Notes: generated by a model from the letters alone, not told the origin. 64,000 bases of DNA from Litorimonas sp051251645 (GCA_051251645.1 JBPOEY010000002.1:372001-436000), one strand, 5' to 3'. Numbered from the stretch's first letter, positions 1 to 9,132 are shown. A program made the numbers and translations.

Positions 1-588
1 GGGCTATATCACACAGACCCCGTCCTAAAAGCCAATGGCGCAAAGACGGACTATTACAAAACGGGTCATAGTTACATCAAACGCCGCGTTCACGAATTAG
101 ATGCGCTCGTCGGGTTTGAGAAATCAGGCCATTATTTCTTTAACGCGCCGCTTGGCCGTGGATATGATGATGGCCTCGTCTCGGCCATCGCGATTCTGCA
201 AATGCTTGATCGCAATCCTAGCAAAACCATGGCGGACCTCCGCGAAGCCCTGCCGAAAACATGGGGGTCGCCGACGATGAGCCCTTATTGTGCGGATGAA
301 GAAAAATATGGGGTGATGGAGGATATCGTCGCTACCGCGAAAGCCGACGCCGAAGCCGGTGTCAGAATATTAGGCCAAGAAATCGTCGATGTGAACACTG
401 TCAATGGCGTCCGATTAACGCTCGAGGATGGAACGTGGGGCTTGATGCGCGCTAGTTCGAACACGCCTAACCTTGTGGTTGTTGTCGAAAGTCCCGTATC
501 CGAAGAGAACATGGTCGGTATGTTCCGCGAAATCGAAAGTCGCTTGGCGAAATACCCTGAAATCGGTGAATTTGATCAGAAAATTTAG
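1..588 (+). CDS. Phosphomannomutase/phosphoglucomutase, C-terminal part
   Basis: The reading frame is open from base 1, so the gene starts outside the window; about 195 C-terminal residues are present. Alpha-D-phosphohexomutases interconvert hexose-6-phosphate and hexose-1-phosphate, feeding GDP-mannose and dTDP- or UDP-sugar synthesis. Family marks visible are KTGHSYIKRR (near residue 20 of the fragment), the sugar-binding segment EKSGHYFF, and the domain-4 phosphate-binding loop RASSNTP close to the end. The context fits: gmd, rml and ugd genes downstream all need hexose-1-phosphates. The stop codon overlaps the tail of a decayed gene on the other strand. Whether it prefers mannose or glucose cannot be told from this piece. 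Confidence 0.93.
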   Translation, partial: GLYHTDPVLKANGAKTDYYKTGHSYIKRRVHELDALVGFEKSGHYFFNAPLGRGYDDGLVSAIAILQMLDRNPSKTMADLREALPKTWGSPTMSPYCADEEKYGVMEDIVATAKADAEAGVRILGQEIVDVNTVNGVRLTLEDGTWGLMRASSNTPNLVVVVESPVSEENMVGMFREIESRLAKYPEIGEFDQKI

Positions 589-1381
589 ACCCTAAACCTT
601 CTGATCCGCAGGACATCGTAGTTATAATAAGTATCATGAAACACCGATATCGCATTGATCAGGCCGTCTTCAAGCTGACGCGTCGGAGCCCACTCTAGAG
701 CAGCCATACGCGTATTCGACATAAGCCTACGGGCGTTGCATCTGGCTTCAACGTGTCCTTTGTCAGCTCGCCCGTCAAGCCAACCAACTTCATGATCAGA
801 CACGCCAAACCTTCGATTGGAATAACGTGAGAGTTTTCAAAGTGATAATTATCACCCGGTCCATATAGATTTGTCAGCATCGCAGAAATCAAATCACTTC
901 CATGTTGCTGACGATAGGCCTGACACAGTTTAATACCTGTAATCTAAGCAATGGCGCACCACTCATTTGTAAGCTCAAGCGCATCAGAGAGTAGCGAACT
1001 CCCCATGATCAGCTGGTTTGCGAGTTTTGGATAAATGCAGAATAACCCTAAAAACAACAACCACTCTGTCCCAATTGTATGGGTTTGTGAATGATGTTGG
1101 ATGTAATCGCGACGTTGTCTAAGAGAAAGTCAGCGGCGTAGACAGAATTCGCATGTATTCCGCCAACCTTAGCCGCCGCCTAAAATATGGCATCTGGCTT
1201 ATTTGCGGCCATCCAAACGTCAACAGCAGCTTTGTCTTTCAAGTCCAGCTCCGACCGTGTGGCCGTAAGAACTTCAGCAACATTTTCATTTTCCAATCAG
1301 CGAACAATCGCCGATCCAACCATGCCACGATGGCCCGCAACCCAGACCCGTTTTCCGGTCAGGTCGTAGGGTTTTAGTCAT
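585..1381 (-). pseudogene. fcl: Decayed GDP-L-fucose synthase
   Basis: The minus strand, just downstream of gmd, carries a recognisable but broken GDP-4-keto-6-deoxymannose epimerase/reductase. Fragments in order include VWVAGHRGMVGSAIVR (dinucleotide fold), AAAKVGGIHANS, LYGPGDNYHFENSHVIP, and a C-terminal MSNTRMAALEW piece. Damage is extensive. The start ATG at 1381 is out of frame with the conserved body. In-frame stops lie at 1297-1299 (TGA, in place of a usual Trp), 1180-1182 (TAG) and 944-946 (TAG). A second frameshift falls near 1110, and much of the segment between the HVIP motif and the C-terminus is missing. It is not expected to make enzyme. Its position after gmd matches the usual gmd-fcl pair. 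Confidence 0.9.
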
Positions 1382-1382
1382 G

Positions 1383-2441
1383 TCAGTTCTTTCGGTCCAC
1401 TTCACCTGCCACAAGTTTGAGGTCACTTTCCATCATTTCGGCAACAAGTCCCGAAAATGGTATTGTGAATGTCCAACCGAGCTTTTCCTTGGCTTTGCTG
1501 GGATCCGAGAGAAGACGCTCAACTTCTGTAGGGCGGAAATAACGTGGGTCAACTTTGACCAAAGCATGGCCTGTCTTGCTACATTGACCGATCTCATCGA
1601 CGCCCTCGCCGCTCCAGTCAATTTTGATGTCGACCATAGAGAAAGCGAGCTCAACGAACTCACGGACAGAATGCATTTCGCCTGTACCCAAGACGTAATC
1701 ATCAGGCTCGTCTTGCTGCAAAATGCGCCACATTCCTTCGACATAATCGCGTGCATGGCCCCAATCGCGCATAGCGTCGAGATTGCCGAGATAGAGTTTA
1801 TCTTGAAGGTTGTTGTGGATAGCAGCGACAGCGCGTGTAATTTTACGCGTCACGAATGTTTCCCCTCGTAGGGGGCTTTCATGATTGAACAAGATGCCGT
1901 TGGAGGCGTGCATACCATAGGCTTCGCGGTAGTTGACTGTGACCCAATAAGCGTAAATTTTTGCTGCCGCATAAGGGCTACGCGGGTAAAATGGGGTTGT
2001 CTCGCTTTGTGGCGTCTCAACCGCTTTACCGTACAACTCAGAAGTGGAGGCTTGATAGAAACGAGTCTTATCAGCCAAATCGAGAATACGAATGGCTTCG
2101 AGCAAACGGAGTGTCCCGATTGCGTCGGATTGCGCCGTATATTCTGGCGTTTCAAAGCTGACTTGGACGTGTGATTGCGCGCCGAGGTTATATATCTCAT
2201 CAGGTTGCGTTTCTTTGACGATCCGGATCAAGTTGGTCGAGTCAGTCAAATCACCGTAGTGCAAGAACAGCTTTGCATCTGGATCATGTGGGTCGACATA
2301 AAGGTGATCAATACGCGCCGTATTGAACGAAGATGACCTGCGTTTGACGCCATGAACAGTGTAACCTTTGTCGAGCAAAAGCTCTGTCAAATAGGCACCA
2401 TCTTGCCCCGTTATCCCTGTGATTAAGGCGGTCTTTGTCAT
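1383..2441 (-). CDS. gmd: GDP-mannose 4,6-dehydratase
   Basis: Converts GDP-D-mannose to GDP-4-keto-6-deoxy-D-mannose, the precursor of GDP-fucose, GDP-rhamnose, GDP-perosamine and related donors. The 352-residue length is normal for the family. An extended short-chain dehydrogenase fold is visible: TGITGQDG at residues 8-15 (NADP loop), the catalytic Thr133-Glu135 region in STSELYG, and the Tyr157-x3-Lys161 pair in YAAAK. NFNHESPLRGE-type product-binding residues are also present. The gene appears intact although the following fcl is decayed, so its product must be used by an enzyme encoded elsewhere or go unused. The ATG start matches the family N-terminus. Confidence 0.97.
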   Translation of the reverse strand: MTKTALITGITGQDGAYLTELLLDKGYTVHGVKRRSSSFNTARIDHLYVDPHDPDAKLFLHYGDLTDSTNLIRIVKETQPDEIYNLGAQSHVQVSFETPEYTAQSDAIGTLRLLEAIRILDLADKTRFYQASTSELYGKAVETPQSETTPFYPRSPYAAAKIYAYWVTVNYREAYGMHASNGILFNHESPLRGETFVTRKITRAVAAIHNNLQDKLYLGNLDAMRDWGHARDYVEGMWRILQQDEPDDYVLGTGEMHSVREFVELAFSMVDIKIDWSGEGVDEIGQCSKTGHALVKVDPRYFRPTEVERLLSDPSKAKEKLGWTFTIPFSGLVAEMMESDLKLVAGEVDRKN

Positions 2442-2567
2442 ATTAGCACTCTCTGTAAATTTGTTTACCGTCTTAAAACATGCCCCTAAAAGTGCCCATC
2501 TTTATATAGAATGAGACAGGTTAGAGCCTGAGCTAAGCGAGGGTTAGTTCACCTTTGGTGTTCGCAT

Positions 2568-2820
2568 TTAAGCCACGGCTTTGCGGTATTGCAAGCGTCG
2601 TGGGTCAATAAGCCTTTTCTTAATCCTCCCTCTGCCTTTGATGATGGATTCGGCTCGCCCGAAGCAAATATCGGCAGGCATCACGTTGTTTAAGCGCTCA
2701 TGATAGTGTTCGCGGTTATAGTGCTCAACAAAGCCTTCGATCTGTCTCTCCAACTCACCGAGCAGGCAGTAATTTTTCAGTAAGACCCGGTACTTAAGCG
2801 TAAGATGCCATCTCTCGTTA
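2568..2820 (-). mobile_element. IS3-family transposase (orfB) C-terminal remnant
   Basis: The minus strand reads ERWHLTLKYRVLLKNY, then FVEHYNREHYHERLNNV and PADICFGRAESI. This is the C-terminal end of an IS3-type DDE integrase-core transposase: the ERWH...LK segment, then the HYN...YHE and TPAD-type motifs. Upstream the frame hits a stop within about 15 bases of the recognisable part, and no orfA or catalytic DDE core is visible, so only the last 80 or so residues survive. No clear terminal inverted repeats were found. The remnant sits between gmd and rmlB, a plausible junction between pieces of different origin. Confidence 0.8.
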
Positions 2821-3132
2821 CGGGCTTATCCGCACGTATCAATGGTGCTCTAAAAATGCGTCGTATAAACGCCAGCATGTGGACCACGACGAGCTGCCAA
2901 AAAGCCAAAACAAGCCTCTGTAATTTGCCCAGAGACAAATTCAGCAACGACATGTTCCAAAGCCTGATATCCAGAAACCCGAAAAGCTGAATGATGCGGA
3001 TACTGGTATACTTTCAGGCACTGAAAGTCAGGCTAAAAAGTTCGCTTATGAGCTGCCGAGGTTCCGCATAGAGACTTGAGTCTTGGATTTCTTTCACCTA
3101 CGGCCCCGTAAGTTATTGAAAGGCGCGCAATT
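2821..3132. other. Region upstream of rmlB without a recognised gene
   Basis: No supported gene. Short open stretches exist on both strands: about 60 codons on the plus strand at 2805-2990, and a minus-strand stretch reading EHVVAEFVSGQ and GFLAARRGPHAG. I do not recognise either family. With the transposase remnant next door this is most simply degraded DNA. The promoter of the rml operon probably lies here; the start of rmlB at 3133 is preceded by a GAAAGG-like stretch (3118-3123). Confidence 0.4.
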
Positions 3133-4185
3133 ATGAAACTTATTGTCACGGGTGGAGCAGGTTTCATCGGATCTGCAGTCATTCGGCAGGCCGTCCGCGA
3201 AGGCGTGGACGTTGTCAATGTTGACTGCTTAACCTATGCAGCAAATCTTGAAAACGTGGCTGACGTCCAGGACGCAGCGAATTACACATTTGAAAATATT
3301 GATATTTGCGATGCAGATGCGGTAAAAAAATTGATTAACGACCATGCGCCAGATGCCCTCATGCATCTCGCAGCTGAGTCCCACGTTGATCGGTCTATTG
3401 ATGGACCGGGCGCCTTCATTCAGACAAATGTCGTCGGCACATTTAATCTTTTGCATGAAAGCCGCCTTTATTGGGATAGGTTAGAGGGCGATGCTAAGAA
3501 AGACTTCCGCTTTCACCACGTCTCGACAGATGAGGTTTATGGCGACCTTGATGTTAAAGATCCGGCATTTACAGAGGATCATGCCTATGATCCAAGCTCA
3601 CCCTATTCAGCCTCCAAAGCGGCCTCTGATCATCTCGTCCGAGCTTGGGCACGCACCTACGCGCTGCCTACTCTCATAACTAATTGCTCCAATAATTACG
3701 GGCCTTACCAATTCCCGGAAAAGCTGATTCCCGTTGTTATTCTCAAGGCTATTCATGGGGAGCCTATCCCTGTTTACGGCAAGGGCGATAATATTCGCGA
3801 CTGGCTCTATGTGGATGATCACGCAGATGGCCTCCTAACCGTTCTGCGGACCGGGAAAGTTGGCGAAACTTACAATATTGGTGGGAATAATGAGCGCACC
3901 AACCTTGAATTGGTTAAGACAATTTGCCGTCTGGTTGATGCGAAAAAAGTGGGTAGCGTTTCAGACTCTCAATCCCTCATTACATTCGTAACAGATCGTC
4001 CCGGACATGACCGCCGCTATGCGATCAATGCCGAGAAAATCAAGTCAGAGCTGAACTGGGAGCCCAAGGTCAAGTGGGACGAAGGATTCGAGAAAACGAT
4101 CGACTGGTATCTTGAAAACCAAGACTGGTGGCGTCCCCTGCTTAAGCAAGGGAAATTTGGGCAACGCCTAGGTAAAAAAACCTGA
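3133..4185 (+). CDS. rfbB: dTDP-glucose 4,6-dehydratase
   Basis: RmlB carries out the second step of dTDP-L-rhamnose synthesis, dTDP-glucose to dTDP-4-keto-6-deoxyglucose. The 350 residues are typical. Visible features are the NAD loop TGGAGFIG (6-13), HLAAESHVDRS (78-88), catalytic Thr132-Asp133-Glu134 in STDEVYGD, and Tyr158-x3-Lys162 in YSASK. NCSNNYGPYQFPEKLIP, characteristic of RmlB, follows. It is the first gene of an rmlB-rmlD-rmlA run with gaps of 11 and 17 bases; rmlC is separate at 13484. The ATG start gives the standard MKLIVTGGAG N-terminus. Confidence 0.97.
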   Translation: MKLIVTGGAGFIGSAVIRQAVREGVDVVNVDCLTYAANLENVADVQDAANYTFENIDICDADAVKKLINDHAPDALMHLAAESHVDRSIDGPGAFIQTNVVGTFNLLHESRLYWDRLEGDAKKDFRFHHVSTDEVYGDLDVKDPAFTEDHAYDPSSPYSASKAASDHLVRAWARTYALPTLITNCSNNYGPYQFPEKLIPVVILKAIHGEPIPVYGKGDNIRDWLYVDDHADGLLTVLRTGKVGETYNIGGNNERTNLELVKTICRLVDAKKVGSVSDSQSLITFVTDRPGHDRRYAINAEKIKSELNWEPKVKWDEGFEKTIDWYLENQDWWRPLLKQGKFGQRLGKKT

Positions 4186-4196
4186 AGCACCCAATC

Positions 4197-5093
4197 ATGC
4201 CCCGTCTCAAAATAGGAATAATCGGTGAAACCGGCCAACTTGCCCGGGCGATAAAATCTGTCGCATCGGAATATGATGCGGACTTCACCTTTTATAACCG
4301 TGCCAAAATCGACTTGTCTTCATCAGAAGATGAGCTCCGAAAAAACTTAACTCCGCTTAGTGACGTCGATGTCATTATTAACGCCGCGGCCTATACAGCC
4401 GTTGATCTTGCGGAAAATGAGCGCGAGTTGGCGTTTGCTATTAACGCGGCTGCTCCCCGTATAATGGCTGAATTTTGTGAGGAAAACGACAAGTCTCTTA
4501 TTCACGTCTCTACAGATTATGTTTTTGATGGTGAAAGTCGGGCACCTTATCAAGCGGATCATCCCGTTGCGCCTTTAGGTGTTTATGGGGAGTCTAAATA
4601 CGCCGGGGAAGACGCGGTAAAAAAATCGGGATGTCGTTACGTCATTTTACGCACATCTTGGGTCTATGACGGCAGCGGTAAGAATTTCATGACGACCATG
4701 TTGAGGTTGGGAAAAAATCGAGATATTTTGACAGTCGTGGATGATCAGTTCGGTCGTCCAACCTTCGCTAAGGATCTCGCACGTGCATGTGTCGTATCTG
4801 CGCAAAAACTTCATGATGAGCCTGTAGAGCGGCAAGGCACTTATCATTTTACGGGAGGCGGAGACGTTATTTCATGGGCAGACTTCGCGCGCGAAATTTT
4901 CAAAATTGCTTCGGCGCATTCAAAATATTCTGTCGAGATTAAGAATGTTCCGTCTTCGGAATACCCGACAAAAGCGAAAAGACCGCGTTATTCAGCTTTA
5001 GATAATTCAACATTCTCAAAAACGTTCGGGGGCGAATCTCCAGTGTGGCAATCTAGTTTGAAGATCGCTATGACAGACTGGTTAAAGTCATAG
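4197..5093 (+). CDS. rfbD: dTDP-4-dehydrorhamnose reductase
   Basis: RmlD makes the last step to dTDP-L-rhamnose, NAD(P)H reduction of the 4-keto group. The 298 residues match the family. The N-terminal loop is GETGQLA (10-16), followed by NAAAYTAVDLAE, the STDYVFDG segment with the catalytic Thr/Asp, YGESKYAGE (Tyr-x3-Lys) and RTSWVYD. It follows rmlB by 11 bases and precedes rmlA by 17, so co-transcription and a shared pathway are likely. No unusual features. Confidence 0.96.
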   Translation: MPRLKIGIIGETGQLARAIKSVASEYDADFTFYNRAKIDLSSSEDELRKNLTPLSDVDVIINAAAYTAVDLAENERELAFAINAAAPRIMAEFCEENDKSLIHVSTDYVFDGESRAPYQADHPVAPLGVYGESKYAGEDAVKKSGCRYVILRTSWVYDGSGKNFMTTMLRLGKNRDILTVVDDQFGRPTFAKDLARACVVSAQKLHDEPVERQGTYHFTGGGDVISWADFAREIFKIASAHSKYSVEIKNVPSSEYPTKAKRPRYSALDNSTFSKTFGGESPVWQSSLKIAMTDWLKS

Positions 5094-5110
5094 GCAAGGG
5101 TGCGTAAATA

Positions 5111-5992
5111 ATGTCTAGAAAAGGTATAATTCTAGCGGGTGGAAGCGGAACTCGACTTCACCCCAGTACAATTTCAGTCTCAAAACAGCTCATGCCTGTC
5201 TACGATAAGCCCATGATTTATTACCCGCTAACGGTATTGATTGAGGCTGGGATTCGCGAAATTTTAATCATCACGACTCCCCATGATAATGAAGCCTTCC
5301 GCAAGCTTCTCTCTGACGGCAAAAGGTGGGGGATTTCGATTGAATATGCCGTTCAACCAAGCCCGGACGGACTGGCCCAAGCCCTGATCATTGGCGAAGA
5401 CTTCTTAGACGGTGATGATTCCACGCTCATTCTTGGTGACAATCTTTTCTTCGGTGAGAACTTCACCAAATCCACGCGGCGCGCTGCCCAGAGAACAGAA
5501 GGCGCCACCGTTTTTGGTTACCATGTCAAAAATCCATCTGCTTACGGCGTCGTTGGGTTCGATAAAAACATGAAGGCAATCTCACTTGAGGAAAAGCCTG
5601 AAAATCCAGCCTCTAACTATGCCGTCACCGGGCTGTATTTTTACGATTCCAATGCGAGTAAATTTGCTAAGAAGGTTGTCCCATCAGCTCGAGGAGAACT
5701 TGAAATAACGGCCCTGAACCAAATCTATTTGGATGAAGGTTTGTTGCAGGTTGAACTGTTGAATGATGGAACAACATGGTTGGACACAGGCACACACCGG
5801 TCCCTCCTCCAAGCGGCTCAGTTTGTGAGTGTTGTAGAAGAGCGTCAAGGCAAACGTATTTGCTGTCCTGAAATGGCCTCCTTTGAAAATGGCTGGCTCA
5901 CAGTCAACCAGCTTGAGGAGCTGGCGGCTCCCTTGCTAAAAAGCGGCTATGGGAAGTACCTTTTGAAAAGATTACGGGACATCGGCGAATAA
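5111..5992 (+). CDS. rfbA: Glucose-1-phosphate thymidylyltransferase
   Basis: RmlA joins glucose-1-phosphate and dTTP to give dTDP-glucose, the entry step of the rhamnose pathway. The 293 residues are standard. Visible are the nucleotide-binding signature GGSGTRLHP (residues 10-18) and SKQLMPVYDKPMIYYPL. Further on come LILGDNLFFG (metal-binding Asp) and the sugar-binding EEKPENPASNYAVTGLYFYD region, shown here in two parts. It is the third gene of the rml operon. A 78-base gap separates it from the DprE1-like gene. Confidence 0.97.
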   Translation: MSRKGIILAGGSGTRLHPSTISVSKQLMPVYDKPMIYYPLTVLIEAGIREILIITTPHDNEAFRKLLSDGKRWGISIEYAVQPSPDGLAQALIIGEDFLDGDDSTLILGDNLFFGENFTKSTRRAAQRTEGATVFGYHVKNPSAYGVVGFDKNMKAISLEEKPENPASNYAVTGLYFYDSNASKFAKKVVPSARGELEITALNQIYLDEGLLQVELLNDGTTWLDTGTHRSLLQAAQFVSVVEERQGKRICCPEMASFENGWLTVNQLEELAAPLLKSGYGKYLLKRLRDIGE

Positions 5993-6070
5993 AATTTCTT
6001 AAATTATGGGACATCAACCTAGCGCCGTCCACGCTCCCCCGACACGTCGGTATTAAACAGATAACATATC

Positions 6071-7396
6071 ATGACGCAGAACATCAGGAGTTGGGGGCGA
6101 GTTCATCGATTTAACCACCGCGTTAAATCCCTAAAGACGTCCACCCCGATGAAAACACAACTGGCTGCTTTAAAAGAGGCAGAGACGCCATTCCTCCCTT
6201 TCGGCATGGGGCGATCATATGGCGACAGCAATCTCAACGAAAACGGCATTTTACTAAAAACACCCTCCGCGAAATCATTCCTAGAGGCAAATTGGGAATC
6301 CGGCGTCGTGAAAGTGCAAGCGGGCCTCACGCTTGATGAACTCCTTCAAGTATCCGTTCCAAAAGGCTGGTTTCTACCCGTTACGCCAGGATCAAAATTC
6401 GTCACATTTGGCGGCGCAGTCGCAAACAATGTGCACGGCAAAAATCACCATAAAGTTGGAAGTTTCGGAAATTTTATCACCTCTTTTGCCCTCCACAGAA
6501 CAGACCGCAATACCAACCCCATCATCTGCACGCCCATTAAAAATAAAGCCTTCTTCCAGACGACGATTGGTGGGTTGGGACTGACGGGGATTATTGAATG
6601 GGTCGAAATTCAACTCAAACCGATTGAGTCCGCATATCTTGAAGTTGAAAACATTCCCTACAATAGTCTGAGTGAGTTTTTCAAACTTAGCCGAGACAGT
6701 GAAGACTGGGACTACACCGTCGCTTGGGTTGACTGTTTTTCCAGAGGTAAAAAGTTAGGTCGTGGTGTTTTTTCCCGAGCCAATTTCGCGACCGCGGGGG
6801 CCTTAACAGCTCATCCTCCCGAACCTCGTCACACTTGGCCATTCGTGACGCCGGCTTTCTTACTTAACAAGACCTTCATAAAGATGTTCAATTGGCTTTA
6901 TCGAAAACGCCCTGGTGCACGATACAAAGGCTATCAGCATTATGATCCGTTTTTCTATCCGCTAGACGGCATCGCGCATTGGAACAGGTTGTATGGTAAG
7001 AAAGGGTTTTTTCAGCACCAATCCATCATCAATTTAGAAGATGCGGAAGAGGCTGTTACCAAAATGCTCAAAATAATTGAGCGATCGGGCCAAGGGTCAT
7101 TTCTTGCTGTCTTGAAGTTACACGGTCCTGAGACATCCCCTGGTGTCTTATCTTTTTGTACGGAAGGATTAAGCCTTGCTTTGGACTTTCCGAACAAGGG
7201 GAAGAAAACACAGAGCCTACTATCGCAGCTCGATGATATTGTCGCTGAGTATTCAGGACGGCTTTATCCTGCAAAAGATGCGCATATGAGTGCAAAGTTG
7301 TTTCAATCTTCTTATCCGGTATGGGCGGATGTCGAAGCCAAGAGAGATCCGAATATATCCTCATCTTTTTGGCGACGCGTCACCCAAGAATCTTAA
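6071..7396 (+). CDS. dprE1: DprE1-like FAD-dependent polyprenyl-phospho-ribofuranose 2-oxidase
   Basis: Resembles mycobacterial DprE1, which oxidises the 2-OH of decaprenyl-phosphoryl-ribose as the first half of its epimerisation to arabinose. A VAO-type FAD domain is visible: GMGRSYGDSNL (45-55), GGAVANNVHGKNHHKVGSFG (114-133) and TIGGLGLTGII (165-175). The C-terminal substrate part has LKLHGPETSPGVLSF and GRLYPAKDAHMSAKLF; Lys402 matches the catalytic Lys418 of the M. tuberculosis enzyme. Ala370 sits where that enzyme has Cys387, the benzothiazinone target, judged by recalled alignment. The next gene, 10 bases on, is the matching DprE2-like reductase. The substrate here could be another polyprenyl-linked pentose. 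Confidence 0.88.
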   Translation: MTQNIRSWGRVHRFNHRVKSLKTSTPMKTQLAALKEAETPFLPFGMGRSYGDSNLNENGILLKTPSAKSFLEANWESGVVKVQAGLTLDELLQVSVPKGWFLPVTPGSKFVTFGGAVANNVHGKNHHKVGSFGNFITSFALHRTDRNTNPIICTPIKNKAFFQTTIGGLGLTGIIEWVEIQLKPIESAYLEVENIPYNSLSEFFKLSRDSEDWDYTVAWVDCFSRGKKLGRGVFSRANFATAGALTAHPPEPRHTWPFVTPAFLLNKTFIKMFNWLYRKRPGARYKGYQHYDPFFYPLDGIAHWNRLYGKKGFFQHQSIINLEDAEEAVTKMLKIIERSGQGSFLAVLKLHGPETSPGVLSFCTEGLSLALDFPNKGKKTQSLLSQLDDIVAEYSGRLYPAKDAHMSAKLFQSSYPVWADVEAKRDPNISSSFWRRVTQES

Positions 7397-7406
7397 AGCT
7401 CTAATC

Positions 7407-8165
7407 ATGACACACACATCACCTACAGTCGTAATTCTTGGCGGAACCTCCGCTGTTGCCCTCGCCTATGCACGCAACTCTGCAAAAGACGGCGAAGCAA
7501 TCGTTTTGGTCGGCCGGAATAAAGTCAAGCTTGAGGTTAATGCTGCAGATCTGACTGCACGTGGTGCAAAGGTCACAGTGATCGTTGCTGATTTGGGAGA
7601 CCCCACGTCAGTTGAGAAAACATGGGCAAACATTCTCAAAAATGCAGCCAAAATTAATCGTGTTTTGTTGGCTTACGGTGTCTTAGGCGACCAAACTGAA
7701 AGCCAAGATGACCTCAGCAAGCTTTACTCAGAATTGAATACGAATTTTGTATCTGCAGCTTTGTGGTGCGAATCCGCCTTCGCCTATTTTCGCCAAATCG
7801 GCCAAGGTCAACTCAGCGTTATCGGCTCCGTCGCGGGGGACCGCGGGCGCCAGTCTAACTACCACTATGGCGCAGCAAAAGGCGGAATAGGCTTGTTACT
7901 GCAAGGCATCGCGCATCGTGCCGCGAAGTTAAAAGAGGCAAAAATCGGCGTCTTGCTCATTAAGCCGGGCTTTATCGATACACCAATGACTGACCATATT
8001 GAAAAAGGCGGCCCGCTTTGGGCCTCTCCGGAGAAGATTGCGAAACTTATCCGGCGGGCGGAGAATAAAGGTAAGCATCTGATATATGCACCTTGGTTCT
8101 GGCGTTTCATTCTACTTATTATTCGCACGGTTCCATTCTTTGTCTTCAAACGAACGGGTCTCTAA
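7407..8165 (+). CDS. dprE2: DprE2-like short-chain reductase
   Basis: Short-chain dehydrogenase expected to reduce the 2-keto intermediate made by DprE1, completing ribose-to-arabinose epimerisation on the lipid carrier. At 252 residues it has the classic layout: ILGGTSAVALA dinucleotide loop (10-20), SVAGDRGRQSNYHYGAAK with the active Ser and Tyr-x3-Lys, and KPGFIDTPMT. The SVAGDRGR...YG.AK block closely follows mycobacterial DprE2. The ATG at 7407 was chosen because an upstream extension would overlap dprE1 and gives a non-family N-terminus. A hydrophobic stretch near the C-terminus (FWRFILLIIRTVPFFVF) suggests membrane association, as expected for a lipid substrate. The stop overlaps the next ATG by one base. 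Confidence 0.87.
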   Translation: MTHTSPTVVILGGTSAVALAYARNSAKDGEAIVLVGRNKVKLEVNAADLTARGAKVTVIVADLGDPTSVEKTWANILKNAAKINRVLLAYGVLGDQTESQDDLSKLYSELNTNFVSAALWCESAFAYFRQIGQGQLSVIGSVAGDRGRQSNYHYGAAKGGIGLLLQGIAHRAAKLKEAKIGVLLIKPGFIDTPMTDHIEKGGPLWASPEKIAKLIRRAENKGKHLIYAPWFWRFILLIIRTVPFFVFKRTGL

Positions 8166-9124
8166 TGTCTGAGACATCTAAAACACCGAAAGACGCTAAA
8201 ATTTTCATTAGCGGCATCGCGGGCCTTGTCGGGCAAAATCTTGCACTCCGCCTAACGCAGGCGGGATATACGAATGTCTGCGGTATCGACAAACATGCCG
8301 AAAATCTTGTGATATTTCGGAGGATTCAACCCTCTGTGGAAACAATTTTTGCTGATCTTGCTGAAAAAGGAGATTGGGAGTCTATGGTCAAAGACTCGGA
8401 CGTTGTTATTATTAATCAGGCCCAAATCGGCGGCCTAGATTACAATGAGTTCATTCGGAACAATGTCACCGCAACGAAAAACATTATCGACGCGATGGAT
8501 GAGAAGAAGACCCCGTATGTCGTTCAAATTTCATCATCTGTTGTAAACTCACAAGCCAATGACTTTTACACGCGATCAAAAATCGCTCAGGAAGAATATG
8601 TTAAAGAGATAGGCATAAACGGCGTTATTTTAAGACCTACACTCATGTTTGGTTGGTTTGACCGAAAGCACTTAGGGTGGTTGCGCCGCTTCATGGCCAA
8701 AACACCGATCTTCCCAATTCCAGGGCATGGCCGTTATCGTCGCCAACCTCTTTATACTGGCGATTTTTGTAACGTTATTATTTCTAGCATTGAGAAACAG
8801 ATCATAGGCGAAACTTATGATATCTCCGGACGAGAAATTATTGACTATATCGACCTTATCAAAACCATTAAGATTAAGACTGGCGAAAAAACCCCGATTA
8901 TAAAAATTCCATATTCTCTATTTTTTTCTCTGATTTGGACGTTTAGTCTATTCTCCAAAAACCCACCCTTCACAATACATCAATTACGAGCCCTTATTAT
9001 ACCGGAAGTATTTGACATTATTGATTGGCCAAAAATATTCAGTGTGAAGCAGACCTCATTTGCCGATGCGGTTGATGAAACATATAATCACGATACCTAC
9101 TCTCAAATCGTCTTGAACTTCTAA
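8165..9124 (+). CDS. NAD-dependent epimerase/dehydratase family protein
   Basis: A 319-residue extended SDR, sugar-nucleotide epimerase-like. The N-terminal loop reads SGIAGLVGQNLA (about 13-24); middle motifs are QISSSVVNS and YTRSKIAQEEY (Tyr-x3-Lys), then RPTLMFG. The substrate is unknown. The ATG at 8165 overlaps the stop of the DprE2-like gene (TAATG), indicating translational coupling. A C-terminal hydrophobic patch (YSLFFSLIWTFSLFS) could anchor it to the membrane and is unusual for soluble nucleotide-sugar enzymes. Its place between DprE2-like and FAD-oxidoreductase genes suggests it acts on a lipid-linked or pathway-specific sugar; this is inference. Confidence 0.8.
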   Translation: MSETSKTPKDAKIFISGIAGLVGQNLALRLTQAGYTNVCGIDKHAENLVIFRRIQPSVETIFADLAEKGDWESMVKDSDVVIINQAQIGGLDYNEFIRNNVTATKNIIDAMDEKKTPYVVQISSSVVNSQANDFYTRSKIAQEEYVKEIGINGVILRPTLMFGWFDRKHLGWLRRFMAKTPIFPIPGHGRYRRQPLYTGDFCNVIISSIEKQIIGETYDISGREIIDYIDLIKTIKIKTGEKTPIIKIPYSLFFSLIWTFSLFSKNPPFTIHQLRALIIPEVFDIIDWPKIFSVKQTSFADAVDETYNHDTYSQIVLNF

Positions 9125-9132
9125 GTAAAAAT

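Noticed and set aside
1380..1871. 163-codon plus-strand frame opposite gmd
   Set aside because: Antisense to a well-supported gmd coding frame, and its translation shows no family resemblance or plausible start.
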